Source: Streptomyces mesophilus (GTDB taxonomy: Bacteria; Actinomycetota; Actinomycetes; Streptomycetales; Streptomycetaceae). From it: a stretch of 64,000 nucleotides of DNA. Positions within the stretch are counted from its first letter, which is position 1; each line of letters opens with the position of its first letter. The stretch covers positions 31,208 to 95,207 of the forward strand of contig NZ_JAAKZW010000007.1 in the NCBI RefSeq assembly GCF_011044995.1, given 5' to 3'. Below are positions 40,654 to 48,946 of the stretch, piece by piece. The notes under the pieces were generated by a model that did not search any database, had not been told where the DNA came from, and was given only the letters and a program-made list of their open reading frames with translations. Both the position numbers and the translations under genes were made by a program.

Positions 40654-42015
40654 TCAACTCCCTTGGTCCGGCTGGCCGTTCTGGTCCGCGAGGTCCGCGG
40701 GAGTGAGCGGATTCATAGCGGTCACATCACGCGGGGCCAGCGAGAAGCCCTGCCAGTGCACCGGCATCGGCTGCTGGTCCTCGTCCCGCGCCACGTGATG
40801 GAAGCCCATGTTGACCCATACGATCGGGTGGGTGAGCGTCTGCCCGTTGACCCACTTGTCGACGCTCTTTCCGCCGCCCGGCCCGCAGTTCGGGATGTTG
40901 TCGCTCGCGAACTGTTCGCACTTCTTGTAGTTGGTGAAGAACACGTCGTGCTTGGTGAACGGCCGCCCTGAGTACTTGGCCTGCGCGCCAGGGACGATCT
41001 CGTACGAACGGGCATGGCCGTCCTTGTTCTTGCCGGCCGTGCTCACCACCCGCCACCAGCGCATCGTCTTGGCGTCCGCGGCCAGTTCCTTGGTCACGTC
41101 GGTGCGCGTGGTCTTGTTGCTCGGGGCGGAGCCGCCGCGCGCGGGCGGGCTGATCTTCGAGTCGTACTGCTCGACCTTCGCCTTCGGTGAGCCGTCCAGG
41201 CCGAAGTTGAGCCGCCAGAAGACATTGTGGCTGTGGCTCGTCGCATAGTCCTTGGCGCCCTTGCCGATGGGCCAGCCCCGGCCGTCGCCCGCGTCGTAGT
41301 CACCCGCGGAGAGCGAGCCGGTCGCGCCCACGTTGGCCTGGATGGTGCCGTCGTCCTGGAAGCGCCACTCGGTGATGTACTCGTACCAGCCGACCTGGTT
41401 CACCGCGTACACGAGCAGGTCCTTGCCCTGGGTCTGGCGGATCTTGACCGAGCCGTTCTCCTGGACCTCGCTCATCCGGTAGGCGTGGCCCCGGGCGCGC
41501 GTGGTGACGCAGAGGCCGTTGACATTGGCCTGCTCGGGGTTCCAGGCCTCGGGGACCTTCACCTTCTTGATGGTGCCGCCCGGGCACTCCCCCGGATTCA
41601 TCGGCATCAGGCCCTGCCCGAAGCCGGCGCCCGTGAGGTCGTCGTACTCCACCGAGCCGTCGTCGTAGGGGACATGGATCTGAGCGAGCTTGGCGGTGGT
41701 GAGGACCGGGATCGGGGCCGCCTCGCCCTTGGGCTGGTACGAGATCTTGTCGAGGACAAGGCCCGCCGCGGTCTCGTAGTGCCAGCACATCCGCCAGGTG
41801 GTGCCGCCGGACAGGGTCTGCTCGATGCGGTACGCGGCGCTGCAGTCGGCGGCCGGTGCGGGGGCCGCGGGGGCGGCGGCGGTTGCGCCGGCCGCGGGGT
41901 TCTCGGGCGCCGCGGCGTTGGCGGGTCCCGCCGCCAGGGCCGTGCCGCCGAGGACGGCGGCGGCGCTCAGGGCGGCGAACCGGCTACGCGCGCGGCGTGC
42001 TCTGTTCACGTGCAT
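40654..42015 (-). CDS. Copper amine oxidase catalytic-domain protein, secreted
   Basis: The 453-residue product has an exported N-terminus (signal to about residue 35, RRARSRFAALSAAAVLGGTALAAGPANAAA) and then only the large C-terminal beta-sandwich of a copper amine oxidase. It has HVPYDDGSVEYDDLTGAGFGQG (base Asp region), YAVNQVGWYEYITEWRFQDDGTI with the topaquinone-precursor Tyr211, the copper pair His261/His263 (SHSHNVFWRLNF) and the third copper region NMGFHHVARDEDQQPMPVHWQGFSLAPRD. The canonical Asn before the Tyr is Trp210. N2/N3 domains are absent and appear to be encoded by the upstream gene. Confidence 0.85.
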   Translation of the reverse strand: MHVNRARRARSRFAALSAAAVLGGTALAAGPANAAAPENPAAGATAAAPAAPAPAADCSAAYRIEQTLSGGTTWRMCWHYETAAGLVLDKISYQPKGEAAPIPVLTTAKLAQIHVPYDDGSVEYDDLTGAGFGQGLMPMNPGECPGGTIKKVKVPEAWNPEQANVNGLCVTTRARGHAYRMSEVQENGSVKIRQTQGKDLLVYAVNQVGWYEYITEWRFQDDGTIQANVGATGSLSAGDYDAGDGRGWPIGKGAKDYATSHSHNVFWRLNFGLDGSPKAKVEQYDSKISPPARGGSAPSNKTTRTDVTKELAADAKTMRWWRVVSTAGKNKDGHARSYEIVPGAQAKYSGRPFTKHDVFFTNYKKCEQFASDNIPNCGPGGGKSVDKWVNGQTLTHPIVWVNMGFHHVARDEDQQPMPVHWQGFSLAPRDVTAMNPLTPADLADQNGQPDQGS

Positions 42016-42104
42016 GGTGAAGTGCTCCCTCGTACAGAAGTGGGGGGTGGCTCCACGGCTCCGGCGCAACAGGCGCTCAAGGAGCCGGAGTTACGGCCAC
42101 GGCG

Positions 42105-42896
42105 TCAGGAAAGGCGGCCCACCGAGCGCGAGCTCAGGTCGACGATCAGGTCACGGGCGTCGATCCAGGGCCCGTTGACCACCTTCGGGAAGAGGCGTAC
42201 GCAGCGGTGCCTGCCGCACTCCCCCAGCGCACCCGGCGCGGGGGCCTCGGCGGCGGAGCGGAAGATCATGCTGTGCACCTGCAGTTGGCCGGCCTCGGTC
42301 AGGGCCTTCCCGGTCGCGTCCTTGTAGTCCTTCTTGAGGTCCGCCGAGAGCGGGCTCTTCAGGAGCAGCTCGACCGCCTCGCGGTTCTCCTCGCGGCTCG
42401 CCGGCGCCTGGACACCCTTCTGCGTGTCCGTGGCCACGACCTCGCCGGCCGCCAGATCGACGGTCTTGGTGATGAGCGCGTCGGTCTTGTAGTCGTAGTA
42501 CGTGAGCTCGGCGCGACGCGGCACCGAGGCCCCGGCCGACTCGTCGGGGCTCAACTCGCCGAGATTGGTGGCGAGATGCTCGACGCCGCGGCCCCCCTCG
42601 ACATCGCGGCCCCCGGTCAGCTGGGCCGCACCCGAGGCGATCTGTTCGGCCCGCCGCAGTTCGCCGTCGGTGAGCGGATCACGCCCGACGCCCTTGTCGC
42701 CCTCCTCGGGAGCTTCCTCGACCTGCGCGGGCGGCAGCGCGGCAACTTCCTTCTGCTGTCCCGCTCTTGCGGCTCTGCCCGCCCCCGCCTCCGCGGTCCC
42801 CGGCAGCGTGATGCCGACCATCACCGCGGTCCCCGTGACCGCGACGGCCGCACCGGCCACCACCTTGCCAAGGTGGCGGTGCATGAGTGTGCGCAC
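42105..42896 (-). CDS. Exported copper amine oxidase N2/N3-like domain protein
   Basis: The 263-residue protein has a signal-like N-terminus (KVVAGAAVAVTGTAVMVGI ending near TAEAGAG), then RDPLTDGELRRAEQIASGAAQL and PRRAELTYYDYKTDALITKTVDLAAGEVVATDTQKGVQAP, which follow the pattern of the N2/N3 domains of copper amine oxidases. A Cys pair (LGECGRHRCVRL) follows. It is 89 bases upstream of the catalytic-domain gene on the same strand and in the natural domain order, so the oxidase appears to be encoded as two polypeptides. A separate unknown exported protein is the alternative. GGGGGA precedes GTG 42896. Confidence 0.65.
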   Translation of the reverse strand: MRTLMHRHLGKVVAGAAVAVTGTAVMVGITLPGTAEAGAGRAARAGQQKEVAALPPAQVEEAPEEGDKGVGRDPLTDGELRRAEQIASGAAQLTGGRDVEGGRGVEHLATNLGELSPDESAGASVPRRAELTYYDYKTDALITKTVDLAAGEVVATDTQKGVQAPASREENREAVELLLKSPLSADLKKDYKDATGKALTEAGQLQVHSMIFRSAAEAPAPGALGECGRHRCVRLFPKVVNGPWIDARDLIVDLSSRSVGRLS

Positions 42897-43070
42897 TGTT
42901 CCCCCTATGTCCTCAACTGCCTGCCCCTGTCCCCTTTGCGGGTGCAGACATTCCGAGTATGTGTGGTCGGCCTGTAGGACGGGGCGAATCGAGGGGTGGT
43001 TGCCTCACTATGGGGGAACTCTTCCCGAAGTCGCCTCAGGCCTCACGGCCGGAAGTGGAAGATTCGACCC

Positions 43071-45191
43071 ATGCAGGTCTGGCCTGGAACGGCGTATCCG
43101 CTCGGCGCCACGTACGACGGCGCCGGGACCAATTTCGCGGTCTTCTCGGAGACCGCCGACCGCATCGAGCTCTGTCTGCTGCACGACGACGGCTCGGAGA
43201 CCGCGGTGGAGCTGCGGGAGACCGATGCCTTTGTGCGGCATGCGTATCTGCCCGGGATCATGCCCGGTCAGCGCTACGGGTTCCGTGCGCATGGCGCGTA
43301 CGCACCCGAGCAGGGGCAGCGCTGCAACTCGGCGAAGCTGCTGCTCGATCCGTACGCGCGGGCGATCAGCGGCCATATCGAGTGGGGCGAGGCGGTGTAC
43401 GGCTACCACTTCGACGACCCCGAGCGGCGCAATGATCTGGACTCGGCGCCGCACATGATGAGTTCGGTGGTGGTGAACCCGTACTTCGACTGGGGCGACG
43501 ACCGGCCGCCGCGTACCGAGTACCACCAGACGGTGATCTACGAGGCCCATGTGAAGGGCCTGACGATGCTGCATCCGGCGGTTCCGGAAGAGGACCGCGG
43601 CACGTATGCGGCGCTCACGCATCCGGCGGTGATCGAGCATCTCACCGAACTGGGCGTCACGGCGCTCGAGTTGATGCCGGTGCATCAGTTCGTCAACGAC
43701 CACCGTCTGGTCGACATGGGCCTGAACAACTACTGGGGCTACAACACGATCGGCTTCTTCGCCCCGCACAACGCGTACGCCTCCTGGGGCGATCGCGGGC
43801 AGCAGGTCCTGGAGTTCAAGTCCGCGGTGCGGGCACTGCACGAGGCGGGGATCGAGGTGATCCTCGATGTGGTCTACAACCACACGGCCGAGGGCAATCA
43901 TCTGGGTCCGACACTCTCGTTCCGTGGCCTGGACAACACCTCGTACTACCGGCTCACCGATGATCCGCAGTACTACATGGACACGACCGGCACCGGAAAC
44001 TCGCTGCTCATGCGGTCGCCGCACGTCCTGCAGCTGATCATGGACTCGCTGCGGTACTGGGTGACCGAGATGCATGTGGACGGGTTCCGCTTCGATCTCG
44101 CGGCGACGCTTGCGCGGCAGTTCCACGAGGTGGACCGGCTTTCGTCGTTCTTCGATCTGGTGCAGCAGGACCCGGTGGTCAGTCAGGTGAAGCTGATCGC
44201 CGAGCCCTGGGATGTGGGCGAGGGCGGTTACCAGGTGGGGAACTTCCCGCCGCTGTGGACCGAGTGGAACGGCAAGTACCGCGACACCGTACGGGACTTG
44301 TGGCGCGGTGAGCCGCAGACGCTCGCCGAGTTCGCCTCGCGCCTGACGGGTTCCTCGGACCTCTATCAGGACGACGGGCGCCGGCCCCTGGCCTCGATCA
44401 ACTTCGTGACCTGCCATGACGGTTTCACGCTGCATGATCTGGTCGCGTACAACGAGAAGCACAACGAGGACAACGGCGAGGACAACAACGACGGCGAGAG
44501 CCACAACCGCTCCTGGAACTGCGGCGTCGAGGGCGAGACCGACGATCCCGAGGTGCTCGCGCTGCGCGGCCGGCAGCTGCGGAACTTCATCGCCACGCTG
44601 CTGCTCTCGCAGGGCGTGCCGATGCTCAGTCACGGCGACGAGTTCGCCCGCACCCAGCACGGCAACAACAACGCGTACTGCCAGGACAGCGAGCTGGCCT
44701 GGGTGCAGTGGCCGCAGGACGACGACGATGCCCTGCTGGCGTTCACGCGGGCGGTCGCGCGGCTCAGGCGCGAGCATCCGGTGTTCCGCAGGCGGCGCTT
44801 CTTCCACGGCCGCACCGTGGAGGAACCGACCGGCTCGCAGGGCGAGTTGACGGATATCGCCTGGTTCACCCCGGCGGGCGAGGTGATGCGTCAGCGCGAC
44901 TGGGACCGTTCGCACGCCCGCGCCCTGTCGGTGTTCCTCAACGGCAACGCGATCTCCGAGCCGGGCGCGCGCGGTGAGCGCATCCAGGACGACTCGTTCC
45001 TGCTGATGTTCAACGCAGCCCCGGAGCCGGTCGAGTTCGTGGTGCCGCTCAACCACGGACGGCAGTGGCAGGTCGTGCTCGACACATCCACCGAGGACGG
45101 GGTGCCGGGCGAGGACGGCCCGAAGGTGCGGGCCGGTGACCGGCTCCTGCTCGCCGACCGCAGTCTCACGGTGCTGCAGCGGCCGGCTTGA
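43071..45191 (+). CDS. glgX: Glycogen debranching enzyme (isoamylase type)
   Basis: The 706-residue enzyme has an N-terminal CBM48 (MQVWPGTAYPLGATYDGAGTNFAVFSE) and a GH13 barrel. Conserved regions are VVYNHTAEGNHLGPTL (region I), HVDGFRFDLAATLARQF (region II, nucleophile Asp), IAEPWDVGEGGYQVG (region III, acid/base Glu) and NFVTCHDGFTLHDLV (region IV Asp). It hydrolyses alpha-1,6 branches in glycogen, feeding linear chains to TreY. The start ATG is 14 bases after a weak GGAA region. Its 3' end overlaps the convergent MFS gene by 26 bases. Confidence 0.95.
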   Translation: MQVWPGTAYPLGATYDGAGTNFAVFSETADRIELCLLHDDGSETAVELRETDAFVRHAYLPGIMPGQRYGFRAHGAYAPEQGQRCNSAKLLLDPYARAISGHIEWGEAVYGYHFDDPERRNDLDSAPHMMSSVVVNPYFDWGDDRPPRTEYHQTVIYEAHVKGLTMLHPAVPEEDRGTYAALTHPAVIEHLTELGVTALELMPVHQFVNDHRLVDMGLNNYWGYNTIGFFAPHNAYASWGDRGQQVLEFKSAVRALHEAGIEVILDVVYNHTAEGNHLGPTLSFRGLDNTSYYRLTDDPQYYMDTTGTGNSLLMRSPHVLQLIMDSLRYWVTEMHVDGFRFDLAATLARQFHEVDRLSSFFDLVQQDPVVSQVKLIAEPWDVGEGGYQVGNFPPLWTEWNGKYRDTVRDLWRGEPQTLAEFASRLTGSSDLYQDDGRRPLASINFVTCHDGFTLHDLVAYNEKHNEDNGEDNNDGESHNRSWNCGVEGETDDPEVLALRGRQLRNFIATLLLSQGVPMLSHGDEFARTQHGNNNAYCQDSELAWVQWPQDDDDALLAFTRAVARLRREHPVFRRRRFFHGRTVEEPTGSQGELTDIAWFTPAGEVMRQRDWDRSHARALSVFLNGNAISEPGARGERIQDDSFLLMFNAAPEPVEFVVPLNHGRQWQVVLDTSTEDGVPGEDGPKVRAGDRLLLADRSLTVLQRPA

Positions 45192-46428
45192 GATCCTGCT
45201 CCTGTACGTCCGCACCGGAGGGCTCCCGCACCGCGAGGGAGACCAGGAAGGCGCACGCGGCGGCCGCGCTCCCGACGGCGAACGCCACGTGCGCCCCGTA
45301 CGCCTCGGCGAGCCGTCCCGCGACGGCGAGCGTGACCGCCTGCCCGCCGACGAAGGCGCTGACCGCGAAGGTCATGCCCTCGGAGAGCCGCTCCTTGGGC
45401 ACGGCGCGCTCGGTCAGTCCGAATCCGGTGATCAGGTTCGGTGCGTAGATCGCGCCGAAGACCGTGACCACGAGGTACAGCGCGGTCATGGACCCGGTCC
45501 AGATCAGCGGCAGCGAGAGGACGGCCGCGGCGGCGGTGGCGATGCGCCAGCGCAGCCGCAGTCCGAAGCGGGCGGGCAGCGCGGCCATGGACAGGCCGAC
45601 CACGGCGCTCATCACGCCCATCGCGGCGTAGACCAGGCCCGCCTGGCCCTCGTGTCCCAACTCCTGGGTGAGCGCGGTGATTCCGGCTCCGCAGGCGCCG
45701 AGCAGGATGCCGAGGAAGACGAGGCCGGCGCGGACGACGTGGACCGACGGAGGCATCCGGCGTCGCGGCCGGGCGGCCGTGCTCCGTAGGGCCAAAGGCA
45801 CCGCGCGAGCCGAGGGATGCAGCGCGAAGGCCGTCCCGCACCCGGCCACCAGGAGCGCCGCCACGGCGAAGGCGTACGCGGGATGGCCGGCGACGGCCGC
45901 GATGCCGACGAGCGCGGGGCCGAGCACGAAGGACAGCTCGTCCATCGTGCCCTCCAGCGAGAGCGCCGTGTCGACGAGCCGGTCGTCCGCGCCCCGGCCG
46001 CGCGCGAGCGCCACGATGCGGGAGCGGGCAAGGGGTCCGATCCCGGGCTGGGTGGCGCCCGCGAGCACACCGAGCGCGATCAGCGCACCGGTCGGCAGGC
46101 CGGACAGCGCGGCCAGCGTGAACACGGCGATCGCGAGGGCGTTGACCAGTGCGAAGAGCAGCACCACGGGCCGCTGTCCGCGCCGGTCGGCGAGCCGCCC
46201 GAGGCAGGGGCCCATGGCCACCTGGCCGAGCGCGAGGGCGCAGCCGACGGCGCCGGCGGTGCCGAGCGAGCCGCTGGTCTCGGCGACGAGCAGCACGCTG
46301 CCCATCTGGATGGTCGCGGTGGGGAGTCGCCCGAGGAACGAGACGGCCGGGAGCAGCGCTCCGGTCAGCCCGATCACCTGGCGATAAGCACCGAATGTCC
46401 CTTCTGAACCCCAACTCCCCTTGGTCAT
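45166..46428 (-). CDS. MFS transporter
   Basis: The 420-residue protein has twelve predicted membrane helices and the loop-2 motif CLGRLADRRGQRPVVLL. It also has TALSLEGTMDELSFVLGPALVG, common to MFS drug or sugar exporters of actinobacteria. Substrate unknown. It is divergent from treY and its stop codon lies inside the 3' end of glgX, an unusual coding overlap between convergent genes. Confidence 0.9.
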   Translation of the reverse strand: MTKGSWGSEGTFGAYRQVIGLTGALLPAVSFLGRLPTATIQMGSVLLVAETSGSLGTAGAVGCALALGQVAMGPCLGRLADRRGQRPVVLLFALVNALAIAVFTLAALSGLPTGALIALGVLAGATQPGIGPLARSRIVALARGRGADDRLVDTALSLEGTMDELSFVLGPALVGIAAVAGHPAYAFAVAALLVAGCGTAFALHPSARAVPLALRSTAARPRRRMPPSVHVVRAGLVFLGILLGACGAGITALTQELGHEGQAGLVYAAMGVMSAVVGLSMAALPARFGLRLRWRIATAAAAVLSLPLIWTGSMTALYLVVTVFGAIYAPNLITGFGLTERAVPKERLSEGMTFAVSAFVGGQAVTLAVAGRLAEAYGAHVAFAVGSAAAACAFLVSLAVREPSGADVQEQDLKPAAAAP

Positions 46429-46509
46429 CGTCCGACGCTAGCCACGCCGGCCGAAGCGCGCGCATGAGCCGATGACACAAAAGCCGCGCAGCAGGGTACG
46501 TACGTTCGC

Positions 46510-48924
46510 ATGACGACCGTGCCGTTCGCCGCTTCCGCCGGAACCTCGTCCGCCGCTCCTTCCGCCACGTACCGGCTTCAGCTGACCCCCGACTTCCCGT
46601 TCGCCGCCGCCGAGGCCGCCGTGCCGTATCTGGCGCGGCTCGGTGTCTCGCATCTGCATCTGTCGCCGGTGCTCGAGGCCGTGCCGGGATCGCTGCACGG
46701 CTATGACGTGACGGACCCTTCCCGGGTACGGGAGGAACTGGGCGGCGAGGACGGGCTGCGGGCCTTGTCGGCGACCGCGCGGGCGAAGGGCCTCGGCCTG
46801 GTCCTGGACATCGTGCCCAACCACATGGCCGCGTCCGCCCGCCACAATCGCGCGCTGTGGGAGGTCCTCAAGGACGGTCCGCAGTCGCCGTACGCCCGCT
46901 GGTTCGACATCGATTGGCAGGCGGGCGGCGGTCAGGTGCTGCTGCCCGTGCTCGGCGGCCGGGTCGGACAGGAGCTCGCGGACTTACGGGTGGACGGTGA
47001 CGTCCTGCGCTACCACGACCTGGAGTTCCCGCTCAGGGAAGGCACCGAGAACCGGCCGCTGCCCGAGCTGCTCGATGCGCAGTGGTACCGGCTCGCGTGG
47101 TGGCGGCTCGCCCGCACGGAGCTCAACTACCGCCGCTTCTTCACGATCTCCGATCTCATCGGGGTGCGGGTCGAGGACCCGGAGGTCTTCGACGCCACCC
47201 ACGGCAAACTGCTCCAGCTGCTCGCCGAGGGCGTCGCGGAGGGGCTGCGCGTGGACCATCCCGACGGGCTCGCGGACCCCGGGGCGTATCTGCGGCGGCT
47301 GCACGAGGCGACGGGCGGACGCTGGACGGTCGTGGAGAAGATCCTCGCGGACGGTGAGCACCTGGAGGCGGGCTGGCCGGTCGCGGGCACGACCGGCTAT
47401 GACGCGCTGCGGCATGTGGACGGGCTGTTCGTGGACCCCGCGGGTGCCGGTGAACTCCTGGGCCAGTACCGGCGGTTCACCGACGCACCCGCCGACCGCG
47501 GCGGGCACTGGGAGGCGACGGTGCGCCGGGCCGCGTACAAGGTGGTCACGCATGAACTGGCCGCCGAGGTCGACCGTCTGGTGCGCGCGGTGCAGCGCTG
47601 CGCGACCGCGCCCGGGCAGCGCGACCACGCGCCGTGGGCGCTGCGCACCGCGCTGCGCGAGCTCCTGGTGCGGATGCCGGTCTACCGTCCGTACGGGACC
47701 GGTGAGTCGGTACGCAGGGTACTCACCGACGAGGCGGCGGCCGAGGCGCGCACCGCGTTCACCGTGCCCGAGGAGTCCGATGCGGTGGACTGCGTACGGG
47801 AGTTACTGCTCGATCCGGCCGGCGACGCCGCGCACACGGAGCTGCGCACACGGTTCGCGCAGACCGCTTCGGCGCTGCGCGCGAAGGCCGTCGAGGACAC
47901 GGCCTGCTACCGCCACACCCCGCTGCTCTCCGCGGCGGAGGTCGGGGGCGATCCGGGGCGGCCGGCGATCGGTCCTGCCGAGTTCCACGCCTTCTGTACG
48001 CGGATGCAGCGCGACTGGCCGACGGGCGGCACCACGCTCTCCACGCACGACACCAAACGCAGCGCCGATGTACGTCTCTTCATCGCCCTGCTGTCCGAAT
48101 GCCCGGACCGCTGGGCCGAGTTGCTGGCCACCGTCACCGCGATGGCCGACGCGGCGCCCGCGCCCGACGCGCAACTGGCGTGGGCCGCCTGGCAGACGCT
48201 CCTCGGGATCGAGTTCCCGCACGCTGAGCGGATGCGGACCGTCCTGCTCAAGCACGCACGGGAGGCGGGTCTCTTCACGTCCTGGACGGAGCCCGATCCG
48301 GTGTACGAAGCGGCCGTCGAGGAGTTCATGGACGCCGGGCCGAGCGGGCCCGCGGCATACAGGGTCGCGGAGTTCGCCGGCCCGCTGTCGGACCACGGCT
48401 GCACGAACGTGCTCTCCGCGGCCCTGCTCCATCTGACGATGCCCGGGGTGCCGGATCTGTATCAGGGCACGGAGCACCAGTACCTGGCGCTGGTCGACCC
48501 GGACAACCGGCGGCCGGTGGCGTTCCAGGAGGCCCGCTTCAAGGGGCTGGCCGAGGAGCGGGAGCGCTGGGACCTCGACCGGAAGAAGCTCTTCCTCACC
48601 ATGACGGCCCTGCGGCTGAGGCGTGAACTCGCCGACTGTTACGGAGAGTTCGCCGGCTATGTGCCGCTCACCGCCGAAGGCCCGGCGGCCGAGCACTGCG
48701 TGGCCTTCGCGCGCACCGGGATCGCCTCGACGGCCATCACGGTCACGACCCGGCTTTCGCTGCGCCTGAAGGAGGCGGGCGGCTGGCGCGACACCACACT
48801 GACCCTGCCGCCCGGACGGTACGTGGACGCGCTCGCGTCCGACGAGCGGGTGCACGAAGGGTGCGTACGGGTGGCGGACGTGGCCGGGCCGTGGGGGGTG
48901 GCGCTTCTCGTACCCCGCCCGTGA
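46510..48924 (+). CDS. treY: Maltooligosyl trehalose synthase
   Basis: The 804-residue GH13 enzyme isomerises the reducing end of maltodextrins to a trehalose end, with PSATYRLQLTPDFPFAAAEAAVPYLARLGVSHLHLSPV at the N-terminus, DIVPNHMAASARHNRALWEVL, EGLRVDHPDGLADPGAYLRRL (nucleophile Asp), WTVVEKILADGEHL (Glu), and LSTHDTKRSADVRLFIALLSE (Asp). TreZ (55.4 kb) would release trehalose. Two codons, at 46984-46986 and 47803-47805, are TTA, the rare leucine codon read by the developmental tRNA bldA. No other protein gene in the window has an in-frame TTA that I could find, so treY expression may be tied to development. Confidence 0.95.
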   Translation: MTTVPFAASAGTSSAAPSATYRLQLTPDFPFAAAEAAVPYLARLGVSHLHLSPVLEAVPGSLHGYDVTDPSRVREELGGEDGLRALSATARAKGLGLVLDIVPNHMAASARHNRALWEVLKDGPQSPYARWFDIDWQAGGGQVLLPVLGGRVGQELADLRVDGDVLRYHDLEFPLREGTENRPLPELLDAQWYRLAWWRLARTELNYRRFFTISDLIGVRVEDPEVFDATHGKLLQLLAEGVAEGLRVDHPDGLADPGAYLRRLHEATGGRWTVVEKILADGEHLEAGWPVAGTTGYDALRHVDGLFVDPAGAGELLGQYRRFTDAPADRGGHWEATVRRAAYKVVTHELAAEVDRLVRAVQRCATAPGQRDHAPWALRTALRELLVRMPVYRPYGTGESVRRVLTDEAAAEARTAFTVPEESDAVDCVRELLLDPAGDAAHTELRTRFAQTASALRAKAVEDTACYRHTPLLSAAEVGGDPGRPAIGPAEFHAFCTRMQRDWPTGGTTLSTHDTKRSADVRLFIALLSECPDRWAELLATVTAMADAAPAPDAQLAWAAWQTLLGIEFPHAERMRTVLLKHAREAGLFTSWTEPDPVYEAAVEEFMDAGPSGPAAYRVAEFAGPLSDHGCTNVLSAALLHLTMPGVPDLYQGTEHQYLALVDPDNRRPVAFQEARFKGLAEERERWDLDRKKLFLTMTALRLRRELADCYGEFAGYVPLTAEGPAAEHCVAFARTGIASTAITVTTRLSLRLKEAGGWRDTTLTLPPGRYVDALASDERVHEGCVRVADVAGPWGVALLVPRP

Positions 48925-48946
48925 CAGATGTGTCGGCGGGCGCCTC

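Noticed and set aside
40600..40660. Hairpin with TTTT (GCAGC...GCTGC) as a terminator
   Set aside because: It reads in the plus direction while both flanking genes are on the minus strand; the stem is only five base pairs.
43008..45215. A 735-residue minus-strand open frame across glgX
   Set aside because: It mirrors glgX on the opposite strand, is His/Val/Arg-rich with no domain pattern, and arises from high GC third-position bias.
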